The notes below the pieces were generated by a model, which saw nothing but the letters and a program-made list of their open reading frames with translations, was not told the DNA's origin and made no database searches. From Chlamydiota bacterium (GTDB lineage Bacteria > Chlamydiota > Chlamydiia > Chlamydiales > Criblamydiaceae): a stretch of DNA of 42,331 bases. Position numbers and translations under genes: made by a program. This document shows, piece after piece, positions 25,334 through 34,742 of this stretch. The DNA lies in NCBI GenBank assembly GCA_013288845.1, contig JABDBB010000006.1:1-42331 (forward strand). The letters run 5' to 3'. Within the stretch, counting starts at the first letter, position 1. Each line of letters opens with the position of its first letter.

Positions 25334-26806
25334 ATGAATCCTGAAGACAACAACCAAGAACCTATAAAAAATAATGACGATGCAAGTCCGGTTACACAAA
25401 CAAAACCAAAAATTCCTCGTCAGCACCAAACGAAACTCTCCGGAGCACAAACAAAACATGCACTTCCTATCCCTCCCCCACTCACACCGGCACTTGTGCA
25501 AAAACAGGAACCCGGCATAGAGACTCCTCCGATAGAAAAAAAACCGCTCCGAATCACAAAAATTGCCGACATCCAACGGATGAATATCGACGAATTAAGC
25601 CAGTTTGGGAAAAATATGGGACTCCAACACATCGGATCCATGACCAAATCACAAATGGTTTTCGAAATCGTCAAAAGCATTTCGGAAAACCCTTCCGAAG
25701 TCCTTTACGGTGAAGGTGTCCTCGAAGTTCTTCCTGACGGCTTCGGCTTTTTAAGATCCACAAATTATAATTATCTCCCCTCTGCAGAAGATATTTATGT
25801 CTCCCCTGCTCAAATCCGACGCTTTGATCTGCGCAAAGGAGATACGGTATACGGCACTATTCGCCCCCCGAAAGAAAAAGAAAAATACTTTGCAATGCTC
25901 AAAGTCGAAACAATCAACGCAACACCCCCCGATGTTGCCAAAGATCGTATCCTGTTTGAAAACCTGACCCCTCTCTACCCAAATCAACGTCTGTTGATGG
26001 AAACAGAAGCGGGAAATTATTCAACTCGCGTTATGGACCTTACAGCGCCGATAGGAAAAGGACAGCGCGGACTCATTGTCGCTCCTCCACGTTCCGGTAA
26101 AACTGTAATTCTCCAAAATATTGCCAATGCCATTGCCGTCAATAATCCGGAAGTCACCCTCATCGTTCTTCTCATAGATGAACGTCCGGAAGAGGTGACC
26201 GATATGCAGCGGAGCGTTAAAGGGGAAGTGATCTCCTCAACATTCGATGAACCTCCTGAAAGACACGTGCAAATTGCCGAAATGGCCAGTGAAAAAGCGC
26301 GTCGACTTGTAGAACACGGGCATGATGTGGTCATTCTTCTCGATTCTATCACCAGATTAGCTCGTGCTTACAATACCGTACAGCCCCATTCAGGGAAAAT
26401 TCTGACAGGCGGAGTGGATGCCAATGCCTTGCATAAACCTAAACGTTTCTTCGGTGCGGCCAGAAATATAGAACACGGCGGCTCTCTCACCATCATCGCC
26501 ACTGCTCTGATTGATACCGGATCCCGCATGGATGAGGTAATTTTTGAAGAGTTCAAAGGTACGGGAAATATGGAACTCGTTCTTGATCGAAGACTTGCCG
26601 ATAAGAGAATCTGGCCGGCCGTTGATGTAGAGAAGAGCGGAACCAGAAAAGAAGAGCTTCTTTATGATGCACATGAACTGCAAAAAATTTATACCTTGCG
26701 TAGCGCAACCCACGAAATGGTGCCAAGCGAAGGGATGAATTTTATTCTGAATCTCTTGAAGAAAACAAAAACCAATGCGGAATTGCTGCTTTCTATCAAA
26801 GATTAA
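25334..26806 (+). CDS. rho: Transcription termination factor Rho
   Basis: The 490-residue hexameric RNA helicase ends transcription at Rho-dependent sites. Domains: an N-terminal Pro/Gln/Lys-rich extension (1-70), a Rho_N helical domain (about 76-117), an RNA-binding cold-shock fold (122-193) with [16 protein letters not shown], and the ATPase with Walker A APPRSGKT (250-257), Walker [17 protein letters not shown] (332-347) and the arginine-finger region. The extension makes it about 70 residues longer than E. coli Rho (419). AGGAG at 25317-25321 is 12 nt before the ATG, a little far. It is third in the polA-coaE-rho operon, 44 nt after coaE. Confidence 0.96.
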   Translation: MNPEDNNQEPIKNNDDASPVTQTKPKIPRQHQTKLSGAQTKHALPIPPPLTPALVQKQEPGIETPPIEKKPLRITKIADIQRMNIDELSQFGKNMGLQHIGSMTKSQMVFEIVKSISENPSEVLYGEGVLEVLPDGFGFLRSTNYNYLPSAEDIYVSPAQIRRFDLRKGDTVYGTIRPPKEKEKYFAMLKVETINATPPDVAKDRILFENLTPLYPNQRLLMETEAGNYSTRVMDLTAPIGKGQRGLIVAPPRSGKTVILQNIANAIAVNNPEVTLIVLLIDERPEEVTDMQRSVKGEVISSTFDEPPERHVQIAEMASEKARRLVEHGHDVVILLDSITRLARAYNTVQPHSGKILTGGVDANALHKPKRFFGAARNIEHGGSLTIIATALIDTGSRMDEVIFEEFKGTGNMELVLDRRLADKRIWPAVDVEKSGTRKEELLYDAHELQKIYTLRSATHEMVPSEGMNFILNLLKKTKTNAELLLSIKD

Positions 26807-26830
26807 TCCGTAAAAGAAGATGATCACACA

Positions 26831-26856
26831 CGCAGCGTTTGGAGTACAGTGAACTT
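26831..26856 (+). repeat. Family-1 left end, truncated
   Basis: CGCAGCGTTTGGAGTACAGT and a few following bases match the left end of family-1 copies, with two changes that break the first palindrome. The match stops where the family-2 array begins, suggesting that the latter inserted into, or replaced, the body of the element. Confidence 0.65.
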
Positions 26857-26869
26857 CTAAGAGTTTCAA

Positions 26870-27019
26870 CATGTGTATCAGCACTAATTATAAGGTGCGA
26901 AGCACCTATACATAAAAGCCCGGGGCGCATCGCCCCGGGTAAAAGTTAAAAAAAAATTCCGGTCTGTAGGACCGGCATATAACCTAAATTTGGCTTGCTA
27001 AATTTGATAATATATCGAA
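26870..27019 (+). repeat. Family-2 four-hairpin repeat, copy 1
   Basis: A 150-bp unit of four successive hairpins: GGTGC-GAA-GCACC (26894-26906); CCCGGGGCG-CAT-CGCCCCGGG (26919-26939); CCGGTC-TGTAG-GACCGG (26959-26975); AAATTTGGC-TT-GCTAAATTT (26983-27002 region). The same unit, about 97% identical, occurs in inverted orientation at 37042-37190. Differences fall in loops or keep pairing (a G-C pair becomes G-T in the fourth hairpin), which suggests selection on structure. No ORF. Confidence 0.88.
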
Positions 27020-27047
27020 ATTTATCTATATAAATTAAGCGTAAACA

Positions 27048-27150
27048 TCTATTTATTAATTTGTTGAGTGAAGCGAATTTCAATTCACGCGCATTCCAAA
27101 CGCTGCGAGTTCAATTACATCTTATATAATTAACTAATTATCAATTACTT
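27048..27150 (+). repeat. Family-1 relic with internal deletion
   Basis: The left flank ATTTATTAATTTGTTGAGTG joins almost directly to the right end CATTCCAAACGCTGCGAG and right flank TTCAATTACATCTTATATAA, with the palindromic body missing. Both flanks match those of copy C at 21652. This looks like a collapsed element produced by deletion between its arms. Confidence 0.75.
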
Positions 27151-27344
27151 ATTCCTTAACTTAATACCATTGGTCACAGTGCAGCGGAGGCTCGGGTTAG
27201 GTTAGTAAGGAAGGTGAGGCCTGAAGGATTAGCATAAAAGACTTTAGTTTCATAGATATTCTTCTGATTACCTTAAATTTCTTTTCAGATTTTATTCAGT
27301 ATGCTAGATTTATTGATTAATCTTTTAGCTACTATAGGAGTGTT

Positions 27345-27806
27345 ATGAATTCTTCTGTAAATTTGTTAGGAATACCTCAGGATCGATTCGGTCAGGAAGG
27401 TGTTGAGGCCGGTAATTTAGTTGGTCAGCAGCTTAAAAAGCGGGGGCTTAAGGGTCAGTATGATTGGAGTACAGATAAAATTACTATTTTGAATACTTCT
27501 GAATTATCTTTGGAATCTCTTCATGGGATATTAAATAACCATCTTGTATTTGATGACGAAAGGAATAACGAAGGGAATTTACAGATGTATTTCTTTAGGG
27601 GGGTGCATGTCAAAGGATATGGAATGTCGATTTCCTCAAAAGGAGTAAGAAGGCTTTTGCATGAAAAAGATAATTTGGATTATATTAACGTAGGGCCTCC
27701 ACATTATCCTGTAGTAAAAAGAAACGTACGTCATCCCGTAGAAAGAAAAAAAGATCATTTTATTCAACCGAATTATGTTACATCTGAAAAAATAAAAAGA
27801 GACTGA
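27345..27806 (+). CDS. Protein of unknown function (153 residues)
   Basis: I do not recognise this product. It is soluble and basic toward its C-terminus, with no signal peptide or membrane helix. The first 30 residues (MNSSVNLLGIPQDRFGQEGV) are Ser/Gly-rich, and the C-terminus (VKRNVRHPVERKKDH) is strongly basic. The ATG is preceded by AGGAG (27334-27338 region), which supports it as a real gene. It lies between conserved rho and an ankyrin-repeat gene in a repeat-rich stretch; an effector role is possible but unsupported by any motif. Confidence 0.6.
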   Translation: MNSSVNLLGIPQDRFGQEGVEAGNLVGQQLKKRGLKGQYDWSTDKITILNTSELSLESLHGILNNHLVFDDERNNEGNLQMYFFRGVHVKGYGMSISSKGVRRLLHEKDNLDYINVGPPHYPVVKRNVRHPVERKKDHFIQPNYVTSEKIKRD

Positions 27807-28025
27807 AGAAAAGAGGTCTCGATAGAGCAGCTGCCGCCCCTTCCTCAGCTTGCGTGATCTTAAAAACCAATAATATTTATTCACCGATCATAGTCTTTTA
27901 CTTGTTTTAATAAATTGTCAAAAAAAATAAATACAAGTATGTTTTTATTTTGAGACTTGCCGGTTTTTTATTCCTATTAATCCGGTAATTTTATTATCTT
28001 TCTCGAGTTTAAAGGACTAAAGGTT
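27807..28025. other. Spacer before the ankyrin gene
   Basis: 219 bp, GC-poor except for a short GC-rich block at 27820-27850. A promoter candidate at 27915-27943 points to the ankyrin gene. No RNA gene seen. Confidence 0.4.
27915..27943 (+). promoter_or_regulatory. Candidate promoter of the ankyrin-repeat gene
   Basis: TTGTCA at 27915-27920 and TATGTT at 27938-27943 are 17 bp apart. The -35 hexamer is identical to that of the dsbD promoter. The leader to the ATG at 28026 would be about 75 nt. Confidence 0.45.
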
Positions 28026-29072
28026 ATGTCTTATTTAACTTATATAGGTGAAAATAATAGAATGTCAGCCTCTTTTGAGGCCGGCAATAAACAAAATTCT
28101 ATAAAAGAGAAAAATATATATTATCTTTTTTGGGATGAGAATAAAAAAGTTCTTAGAGAGACCCTTGTAGAAGAGGAAGCGTCAAAATTTGAATTGATCA
28201 ATCAAAAAATAGCAGAACTCCTGTGCTATTTAAGACCGATTCCTACAGTCCATTCCGACTTTCATCCGACTTTATTGACTTATATCAATACAGCCACTCA
28301 GTATCTTCAGAGGAAAAATATCGATCCGGAACTTAAAGCGACTATGGAAAATCTGTTGGAGAGGATACATAAAGTATATGCGATTGCTTCTCTTTCAGAA
28401 AAAAGGCTGATAGAAGCATGTAGGAATGATGATGTCCATAAAATTCGATCTTTTTTAAAGTACGATCATCCCGAATATCAATACTTGAAAGAACATTTTT
28501 TTGATATAGCTTTTACTGATAATAAATTAAAGGTTATGAAAGCTATCTTAGAATACTCCATAGATGAAGAAATTCTGATTCCTTTATATATTTCCGCTTT
28601 AGAAAATAAAAGAGACGCAGCCGGATTGATGATTGCGCAATATATGCATTCCCCTCAGAAATTAGAGGAGTGTTTGGCTCTTGCCGTTATGTATTCCGCC
28701 CGTCCGGATATGATAAAATATTTTCTTTCACACGGAGTTTCTGTCAACATGATAGATGAAATAGGACGTCCTCTTATTTGTATTGCGGCTTTAAATAATT
28801 CCCTTGAAATTATAGAATTGTTGCTCACGTATAAGCCTAAAATCGATGCATGTGTTCGGCAGGGAATGACAGCGTTATATTTTTCTCTTTTTAAAGGGAA
28901 TATTCCGATTACGATGAAGCTTTTAGAAGCCGGTGTTGAGCCTGATTGGAAAGATTTTAACGGAGATACTCCGTTACAGTATGCCGTAAAATTGCGAGGT
29001 ACTTTTCCAAAACTTGATGCATTGTATGAAGAAAAAGTGAAGCAAATGGAAATGAGGGATGCAATAAGCTAA
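28026..29072 (+). CDS. Ankyrin-repeat protein, candidate host-directed effector
   Basis: The 348-residue protein has a helical N-terminal half without recognisable domain (1-120) and ankyrin-type helix pairs from about 125 to 340. The clearest repeats are about 216-245 (ARPDMIKYFLSHGVSVNMID), 246-277 (GRPLICIAALNNSLEIIELL), 279-308 (GMTALYFSLFKGNIPITMKL) and 312-340 (NGDTPLQYAVK). There is no signal peptide or membrane helix. Ankyrin proteins of intracellular bacteria commonly bind host proteins after secretion; that role is inferred here from family and lifestyle. It is monocistronic and AAGG precedes the ATG. Confidence 0.8.
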   Translation: MSYLTYIGENNRMSASFEAGNKQNSIKEKNIYYLFWDENKKVLRETLVEEEASKFELINQKIAELLCYLRPIPTVHSDFHPTLLTYINTATQYLQRKNIDPELKATMENLLERIHKVYAIASLSEKRLIEACRNDDVHKIRSFLKYDHPEYQYLKEHFFDIAFTDNKLKVMKAILEYSIDEEILIPLYISALENKRDAAGLMIAQYMHSPQKLEECLALAVMYSARPDMIKYFLSHGVSVNMIDEIGRPLICIAALNNSLEIIELLLTYKPKIDACVRQGMTALYFSLFKGNIPITMKLLEAGVEPDWKDFNGDTPLQYAVKLRGTFPKLDALYEEKVKQMEMRDAIS

Positions 29073-29135
29073 AACAAGAAATATGTGTTTAAGCATATAT
29101 ATAATTATTCCCTTATATAAGATGTAATTGAACTC

Positions 29136-29332
29136 GCGCAGCGTTTGGAGTGCGGTGACTCGTCACCGCTTTGCCCTCGCATCGACTTGTCGATGCGCTT
29201 TAAGAGAAGTTTTTTGTTTATAGATATTCAGAAATTCGTTCGAATATTAGTCTTTAAATTTATAAAAAACGCATCGACGAGTCGATGCGAGGCCAAAGCG
29301 GTGACGAGTCACCGCACTCCAAACGCTGCGCG
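29136..29332 (+). repeat. Family-1 palindromic repeat, copy D
   Basis: A complete copy between the convergent ankyrin gene and oppC. Left arm: GCGCAGCGTTTGGAGTGC, GCGGTGACTCGTCACCGC, GCATCGACTTGTCGATGC. Right arm: GCATCGACGAGTCGATGC, GCGGTGACGAGTCACCGC, CTCCAAACGCTGCGCG. Unlike A-C both arms carry the GCATCGAC version. The left flank (TATAAGATGTAATTGAACTC) is the complement of the right flank of copy C, and its right flank (GAATGATATTCTTC) is the complement of the left flank of copy A, so the outer flanks exist in at least two exchangeable types. Confidence 0.9.
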
Positions 29333-29351
29333 AATGATATTCTTCTGAATG

Positions 29352-31022
29352 TTAGCGTAAAAATTTGGGGTCTAAGACATCTCTTAAGGTGTCTCCAACC
29401 ATAGCGATGGCGATGAGTAGGATAGTCAGAAGGAATGCGGGGGGCCATAGGAGATAGCTTTCTCCCGGAAATGCCGATCTTCCCTCGTCCATAAGCACTC
29501 CCCAAGAGCAGGATCCCTCTTCACCTAAACCTAAAAAAGAGAGGGCCGCTTCACTCGTAATGGCTCCCATAACGGCAAAAGGGAGGAGTGTGAGCAACGG
29601 GGGGATTGCATTCGGAAGTATGTGTGTGAAGATGATGTAATTATCGCTGAATCCCGAGGCTTTACATGCTTCGACGTAGGCTAAATTTCTTTGTTTAAAA
29701 AATTCACCGCGGACAAATCGGCTGAAATTTGTCCATCCGAATAGTCCGATGACGGTGATGATGAGTAAGATAGATTTACTTTCCGTGATGGCGACAATGA
29801 AGAGGAGCATAAATATGGTGGGCATTGATTCCCAAATTTCCAATAATCGGGAGACTATGATATCGAATTTTCCTCCGTAAAAACCCGCAAAAGCTCCTAT
29901 GGGGATTCCAATTGCCAGAGAGAGGGCGACAGCAATGATTCCCACTACGAGTGAGATACGTATGCCGAAAATAAGTGCCGAGACCATATCTTTTCTGTTG
30001 ATTCTGGTGAGTTCCCAAAAAGAGATATATTTGTTGAGTTCCTGCTCACCGCCTGCATCCTCTTCCCAATGAAAAGAGCGTAAAAGGGGCATGATGCGGA
30101 ATTGAATTTTTTTTATTTCTTCCTGAATCCACAAATTTTTTTCGATCAGATATTTTTTTCTTGCAGCTGCGTATAGATATTCTTTATCGGTAGTTTTTCC
30201 TTCTGCAGCATATTTTTCGAGTGTTTTATTAAATTGACGAAGAAGATTTTCTTCATTAATTTCATTTAATTTATAGAGAGTCGGCATGGAAGAGGCGTTT
30301 GTATAGATATGTGCCGGAGTCGTTTCTAAAACCATTTTTCTCAATTCTTTTTCGTTAGGTAGGGAATCTGCTTTTATTCCTTCTCTTAAAAGAGCCGCTC
30401 TTTTTTCTTTAACTGCAATATTAAGCCATTTTTCCAAATTCCCTTTTTTAAATTCACTTTCAAATTTTTCCAGGTTTTCATTCTGTTCTTTGTTTCGGAT
30501 ATATTTTAAAAGTATATTTAATTTTCCGTAATCGTTGAGATATTGTAGAGATTCATTCCAATCGGGAAGAGGAGATTTATGATGTTCTGAAATATATTCT
30601 TTCAGATTTTTTTGTTGTATTCGATTTAATTCCGAATCGGCGGCAGGATCTTTTACAATTCCTGACATGATTAAAATAAATCCTGCTATTTGTATTGTAA
30701 GGGCAGATATACAAATACCCGTTCCGATTTTTTTATTTTTTTTGTGAAGGAAAAATCCGATAAAAAAAATGGGAAGGGTGAATATAAGCAGATTAAAAAA
30801 AAGATCGATAGGTTTTGTAAAATATCCTAAATAGAATAAATATCGGAAAAGAGGAAAATAAGCGACATTGTCATACATGACAAAAATCGGTTTCCCGGAG
30901 GCGAAAAACGGCGCATATACACCTACCAAACAAAAAAAGAAAATAATTGTCAGCGCTGCCATTCCTAAAAAATGCTTGCTGTATTTATACAATATTGTTT
31001 GTGAAAACGTATGTTTATTCAT
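29352..31022 (-). CDS. oppC: Peptide ABC transporter permease, OppC-like, with large insertion
   Basis: The 556-residue protein is much longer than typical OppC (about 300). After the first membrane helix (about 18-40) come two more helices (about 60-110), then a hydrophilic stretch of about 200 residues (about 125-335). The permease core follows with FGIRISLVVGIIAVALSLAIG, IGAFAGFYGG and the ATPase-contact loop EACKASGFSDNYIIFTHILPN. The hydrophilic stretch, rich in Lys, Glu and Leu and mostly helical, probably lies in the periplasm. It starts 2 nt after oppB. Chlamydia CT478 is, as I recall, similarly enlarged. Confidence 0.88.
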   Translation of the reverse strand: MNKHTFSQTILYKYSKHFLGMAALTIIFFFCLVGVYAPFFASGKPIFVMYDNVAYFPLFRYLFYLGYFTKPIDLFFNLLIFTLPIFFIGFFLHKKNKKIGTGICISALTIQIAGFILIMSGIVKDPAADSELNRIQQKNLKEYISEHHKSPLPDWNESLQYLNDYGKLNILLKYIRNKEQNENLEKFESEFKKGNLEKWLNIAVKEKRAALLREGIKADSLPNEKELRKMVLETTPAHIYTNASSMPTLYKLNEINEENLLRQFNKTLEKYAAEGKTTDKEYLYAAARKKYLIEKNLWIQEEIKKIQFRIMPLLRSFHWEEDAGGEQELNKYISFWELTRINRKDMVSALIFGIRISLVVGIIAVALSLAIGIPIGAFAGFYGGKFDIIVSRLLEIWESMPTIFMLLFIVAITESKSILLIITVIGLFGWTNFSRFVRGEFFKQRNLAYVEACKASGFSDNYIIFTHILPNAIPPLLTLLPFAVMGAITSEAALSFLGLGEEGSCSWGVLMDEGRSAFPGESYLLWPPAFLLTILLIAIAMVGDTLRDVLDPKFLR

Positions 31023-31024
31023 AT

Positions 31025-32527
31025 TTAATCCAAAGTCACTCGCGGATCCAAAATTGTGTAAATGATATCCGCTACCAGATATCCTACCAGGGTAATAAAT
31101 GATCCTGCTAATGCAGAAAACATAATCACATTATAATCCCGATTGATAATCGAATCGTAAAAAAATTTACCGAATCCGTCAATTTCAAAAAGGGTCTCTA
31201 CAATTAGTGAGCCGCCTAAAATTACTCCCAATGATCCGGCAATCGAAGTGATGATCGTGATGGCGGCATTCCTTCCCACATGTTTAAATAAAATAACCGA
31301 ATTAGAAAGACCTTTTGCTTTTGCTGTCCGTACATAGTCCTGATGCATGACCTCTAAAATTGCAGTTCTGGATAATCGCGCCTGTGCTGCAAGTCCGCCG
31401 TATAAAATAGCGATCATGGGTAAAAAAACATGTTGGATGACATCAAAAAGCCTTTGATATGAGGTCATATTATTATATTTTGCCTCGGCTGAAGTGAATC
31501 CGAAAAGAGGGATAGGAATATTTGTAAAAGGAAAGTATCCGTTTAATGCCACTTTTTCTATCAAAAACGGTGCTACGACAAAAACAGGGATGGCGTAGAG
31601 GATCAGACAGACTAAGTTGAGTAATCTGTCCTCCCATTTATTTTGTTTTATCGCCATGATCAATCCGATTCCTGTACAAAGAAAAAATGTCACGATCATA
31701 GGGATTAAGGAAAGAGTCAGAGAATATTTGAATCGGCTTGAGACCTCGCTGATCACGGTTTTATTGTTATCATTGCGAAGAGTTCCGAAATCCAGGGTGA
31801 GTATTTTTCCGAAATAGCGAAAAAAACGGGAGTTTGTAAAAAATATCATTATTTTTTCGTGTGTATCCGGAGAGAATGTATAAAAATTTTGATTGGCCGA
31901 ATACCATTGATTGAGAGAGACTATTTTTTTATTTGCCTCTTCCTGAGTATCGGAGGAGTCTATAGTAAAAGTTTTTAGCGTATTGTTTTCGACGGAAATT
32001 TTATTGTTGAATGCTTTTTCTTCAGGAGAAAGATCGGGCCCCAGTATGGCTTGTCGCGTACCTCCGCGGATGAAAAAATTTATGGCCATGGACTTCATTC
32101 CGAGGCTTTCCCGATCATCATTGATTATCGACAGGAGAAGGGGCATGATATAGCGAGAGCGGTCGCCGAAATCGGTCCGGATTTCGGTCCATTTTTTGAA
32201 GGGGATTTCTTCTTTATCTTCCGGATTTTCTTTTTTAGAAATGATTTGAGACAATGTTCTTTTTACATAGGAAATATCTGTCCACGGCCATGTATTGAAC
32301 AGTATAGGAAGAGTTAATCCGTAATATTCTCTAAATTGTAAATAGCGGTCATTATTTCCTGAAGCGACGGAATTAGTTTCTTTACGGGTGGCGAATCCTT
32401 CCGGAGAAATTTCCGTGACGGTAACCGGATCGCCGGGGGCCAGATTAATGATCACAAAATTGACAAAGATAATGCAAAACAGAGTGATGGGCAAAAGTAA
32501 AAGTCTTCTTATAATATAAGCAGGCAT
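31025..32527 (-). CDS. oppB: Peptide ABC transporter permease, OppB-like, with large insertion
   Basis: The 500-residue protein has the usual OppB N-terminus (MPAYIIRRLLLLPITLFCII, then NLAPGDPV). A hydrophilic insertion of about 200 residues (about 45-250) precedes the permease core: TLDFGTLRNDNNKTVISEV, the helices from about 268 on, and the coupling loop VRTAKAKGLSNSVILFKHVGRN. The C-terminus DIIYTILDPRVTLD is typical. It lies between oppA (21-nt gap) and oppC (2-nt gap). No OppD/OppF ATPase gene is in this operon, so ATPases must be supplied from elsewhere. Confidence 0.9.
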   Translation of the reverse strand: MPAYIIRRLLLLPITLFCIIFVNFVIINLAPGDPVTVTEISPEGFATRKETNSVASGNNDRYLQFREYYGLTLPILFNTWPWTDISYVKRTLSQIISKKENPEDKEEIPFKKWTEIRTDFGDRSRYIMPLLLSIINDDRESLGMKSMAINFFIRGGTRQAILGPDLSPEEKAFNNKISVENNTLKTFTIDSSDTQEEANKKIVSLNQWYSANQNFYTFSPDTHEKIMIFFTNSRFFRYFGKILTLDFGTLRNDNNKTVISEVSSRFKYSLTLSLIPMIVTFFLCTGIGLIMAIKQNKWEDRLLNLVCLILYAIPVFVVAPFLIEKVALNGYFPFTNIPIPLFGFTSAEAKYNNMTSYQRLFDVIQHVFLPMIAILYGGLAAQARLSRTAILEVMHQDYVRTAKAKGLSNSVILFKHVGRNAAITIITSIAGSLGVILGGSLIVETLFEIDGFGKFFYDSIINRDYNVIMFSALAGSFITLVGYLVADIIYTILDPRVTLD

Positions 32528-32548
32528 GATTCCTTCTCAATCGGCCGA

Positions 32549-34675
32549 TTATTCAAATTTTTTTATCCAAAAAATATTTTGGTCCGGTTCAGACACATTA
32601 GCACCGGGAATGAGGTCTTGCCTGTCGGCAGGAATAAACACATTTTGTAAATAGCTTCTATATAAAAAGGTGGTGTTGGGAGTATAGAGAAAGGTATAAG
32701 GCTGTTCTTCATGGATAATCGCATCGAAACGCCTGTAGAGAGCTATTCTTTTTTCCCGGTCGTATTCGTAAGATAAGCTGTCGATTATTTTATCGACCTC
32801 TTTATCGGCGAATCCGACAGCATTAGAAGATCCCTGCTCTTTAGCACCTGTGGAATACCAAAGCTGTCGCGGATCTTCCGGCGGCGTACCTAATGACCAT
32901 CCTAGGAAAATGGCGTCGAAATTTTTTTCTTCAAATTTAGCCGACAGATCCGCTATATCGACTCCGTTCAGATTGCAGATCACCCCGATTTCTTTAAGGG
33001 CGGTCGCTATATATTCGCCGATCGCTTTAGCCAGCGGATTTTTCACGTAGTAGGTCAAGGAAAATTCGAAGGGTACTTTTTTCCCGTCGATCATTTTGTT
33101 GATGACACCGGTTCCGGTTGTGTCATACCAGCCCTCTTCTTCCAATATATTTTTTGCCTGAAGCGGATCAAAAGGCCACGGTTCAATAGATGAGTCGTAT
33201 GCATCGGAATGGATATAGAAAGTTCCGGTAATTTCCTTGCCTGTTCCGTTTAGATTTTGTGCAATAATCCTTTGTCTGTCGATTGCCATGGTCATGGCCT
33301 GCCGGACTTTTTTACTTGTAAAAAAGGGTTTAGCCATATTCCATCCGATATAGGAATAGGTTCTTCCGGGATAATCAATTCTTTCTATAGAATTTTTTTT
33401 ATCTGCCTGCGAGATATAATAAGGACTGTTGAGATACTCATCGAGTTCCATCAGTTGGTCCGGCTGAATCGCGTACGAATCGAGTTCTCCCGTTTTGAAA
33501 CTCTGCCATATCGCATCGGGTGAGCTTTTAAAGGCGATGACGATATTTTCTGCCGTTGCAGCAAGAGGTTCATAGAAATCCGGATTTCGTCTGAATCGGA
33601 TTTCCCGTTCGCTCATTCCGTTGAACAGCCAAGGTCCGCAGCTCGGTATCACATTTTTTGCCCAATGCTGAGAAAAATTTTGTGCCCAAACAGAATTTGT
33701 CCGGTATGTTTCCGGATTGCTGTCATCTTCCACAATTTTCTTTCCGTCAGGGAAATATTTATAGACAAAAGAGGCGAGCGGTTTGAGATTTCCTGTCCAT
33801 TGGCGCGCGATATATTTAATTTTTTCTTGTTCTTTGCCGTCGGGTTCTTTGATTTTTTCCGATTTCCATCTGACAACTAAGGTCAGTTTATCGATAATTC
33901 TGATTTCTACGATATCGCCCAAATAATTTCTAAGGGCGATGGCTCCGGGTTCCTGGACGTATGGATTCATGACTGCATCAAAATAAAATTTAAAATCTTC
34001 AGCAGTGACCTGATGTTTTTGCAAAAAAAACGGAGCGATATTCATCCCGGGAAAAAAACTTTTATTGAGAGGTTCCCAAAATACCCGGTCGCGGAGATAG
34101 ATCCAAAATTCCGAAGCTTCTGTATCACCGATTTTTCTCTCTTCAATTTTGAGCGCCATATCGGGAGCCATCGTTTCATATTTACCGAACAACATTTTAG
34201 CGGCGGATACACTGCATAGATCGTTCCATTCGGCGATGTGACTCCATTCGCTGAAGGGGTGTAAATTATGGGGTTTTCCTATTGTAGCTCTTCGAAATGT
34301 TCCGGTCGGTTTAAAATTTTTAGGTAAGATTCCCGGAAAAATTTTGGTGAAAAACGGATCGACGGAGAGAAGATTTGTTCCGTCGGACTGAGAATTCCCG
34401 AAGGGTTGCGCAAGAGCGGTTTTTGCTGTGTGGTGATCGGACTCTCTTTCGACGAGGTCGTCGCGGATTTTTCCGGATTCCTGTTTTATTTGACGTATAT
34501 CTTCTTTTATTTCGGTCACGTCACTTCGGATGATTTTCAGATCTGTTTCAATTAATGTATTGGACCAATAGAGCATAGCGACAAATAAAAGGAGCGCTGC
34601 TCCGAGAACAAATCGAAATATATACAAAGCTATAGGTTCTTTATTCATACTTCGGCAAATCCACTCTATCGACAT
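32549..34675 (-). CDS. oppA: Peptide ABC transporter substrate-binding protein, membrane-anchored
   Basis: The 708-residue SBP_bac_5 protein recognises peptides for the OppBC permease. Motifs include the start of the domain GTFRRATIGKPHNLHPFSEW, DSYAIQPDQLMELDEYL, IGWNMAKPFFTSKKVRQAM and SLTYYVKNPLAKAIGEYIA. The N-terminus is unusual: instead of a lipoprotein signal there is a membrane helix (about 15-41) and a heptad-like, charged stretch (about 43-75, with SDVTEIKEDIRQIKQ), suggesting a coiled-coil stalk that holds the binding domain at the inner membrane. A second ATG (residue 10) is an alternative start. It is first in oppA-oppB-oppC. Confidence 0.93.
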   Translation of the reverse strand: MSIEWICRSMNKEPIALYIFRFVLGAALLLFVAMLYWSNTLIETDLKIIRSDVTEIKEDIRQIKQESGKIRDDLVERESDHHTAKTALAQPFGNSQSDGTNLLSVDPFFTKIFPGILPKNFKPTGTFRRATIGKPHNLHPFSEWSHIAEWNDLCSVSAAKMLFGKYETMAPDMALKIEERKIGDTEASEFWIYLRDRVFWEPLNKSFFPGMNIAPFFLQKHQVTAEDFKFYFDAVMNPYVQEPGAIALRNYLGDIVEIRIIDKLTLVVRWKSEKIKEPDGKEQEKIKYIARQWTGNLKPLASFVYKYFPDGKKIVEDDSNPETYRTNSVWAQNFSQHWAKNVIPSCGPWLFNGMSEREIRFRRNPDFYEPLAATAENIVIAFKSSPDAIWQSFKTGELDSYAIQPDQLMELDEYLNSPYYISQADKKNSIERIDYPGRTYSYIGWNMAKPFFTSKKVRQAMTMAIDRQRIIAQNLNGTGKEITGTFYIHSDAYDSSIEPWPFDPLQAKNILEEEGWYDTTGTGVINKMIDGKKVPFEFSLTYYVKNPLAKAIGEYIATALKEIGVICNLNGVDIADLSAKFEEKNFDAIFLGWSLGTPPEDPRQLWYSTGAKEQGSSNAVGFADKEVDKIIDSLSYEYDREKRIALYRRFDAIIHEEQPYTFLYTPNTTFLYRSYLQNVFIPADRQDLIPGANVSEPDQNIFWIKKFE

Positions 34676-34693
34676 CGTTTCTTATATCAACTA

Positions 34694-34722
34694 ATTATAC
34701 TACCCCGATGTAATATTCAAGA
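34694..34722 (-). promoter_or_regulatory. Candidate promoter of oppA-oppB-oppC
   Basis: A perfect TATAAT (complement of 34694-34699) lies about 20 bp before the oppA ATG. Upstream, TTGAAT (complement of 34715-34720) is 15 bp away, or TCTTGA (complement of 34717-34722) is 17 bp away. The leader would be very short (about 12 nt), which would favour the second ATG of oppA. Confidence 0.4.
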
Positions 34723-34742
34723 GATTCCGGCGGAAATCGAAC

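Larger units (their letters stand above)
26807..27344. other. rho-downstream intergenic region with nested repeats
   Basis: In order it contains: a family-1 left end (26831-26856), a family-2 hairpin array (26870-27019), then a second family-1 relic with its flanks (about 27048-27150). The rest, 27151-27344, is unique AT-rich sequence without a recognisable gene and should hold the promoter of the 153-residue gene. Confidence 0.65.

Noticed and set aside
29145-29348. Short open frames within repeat copy D (starting MECGDSSPL)
   Set aside because: They are translations of the palindromic repeat; similar readings arise on both strands in every copy, so they are not genes.
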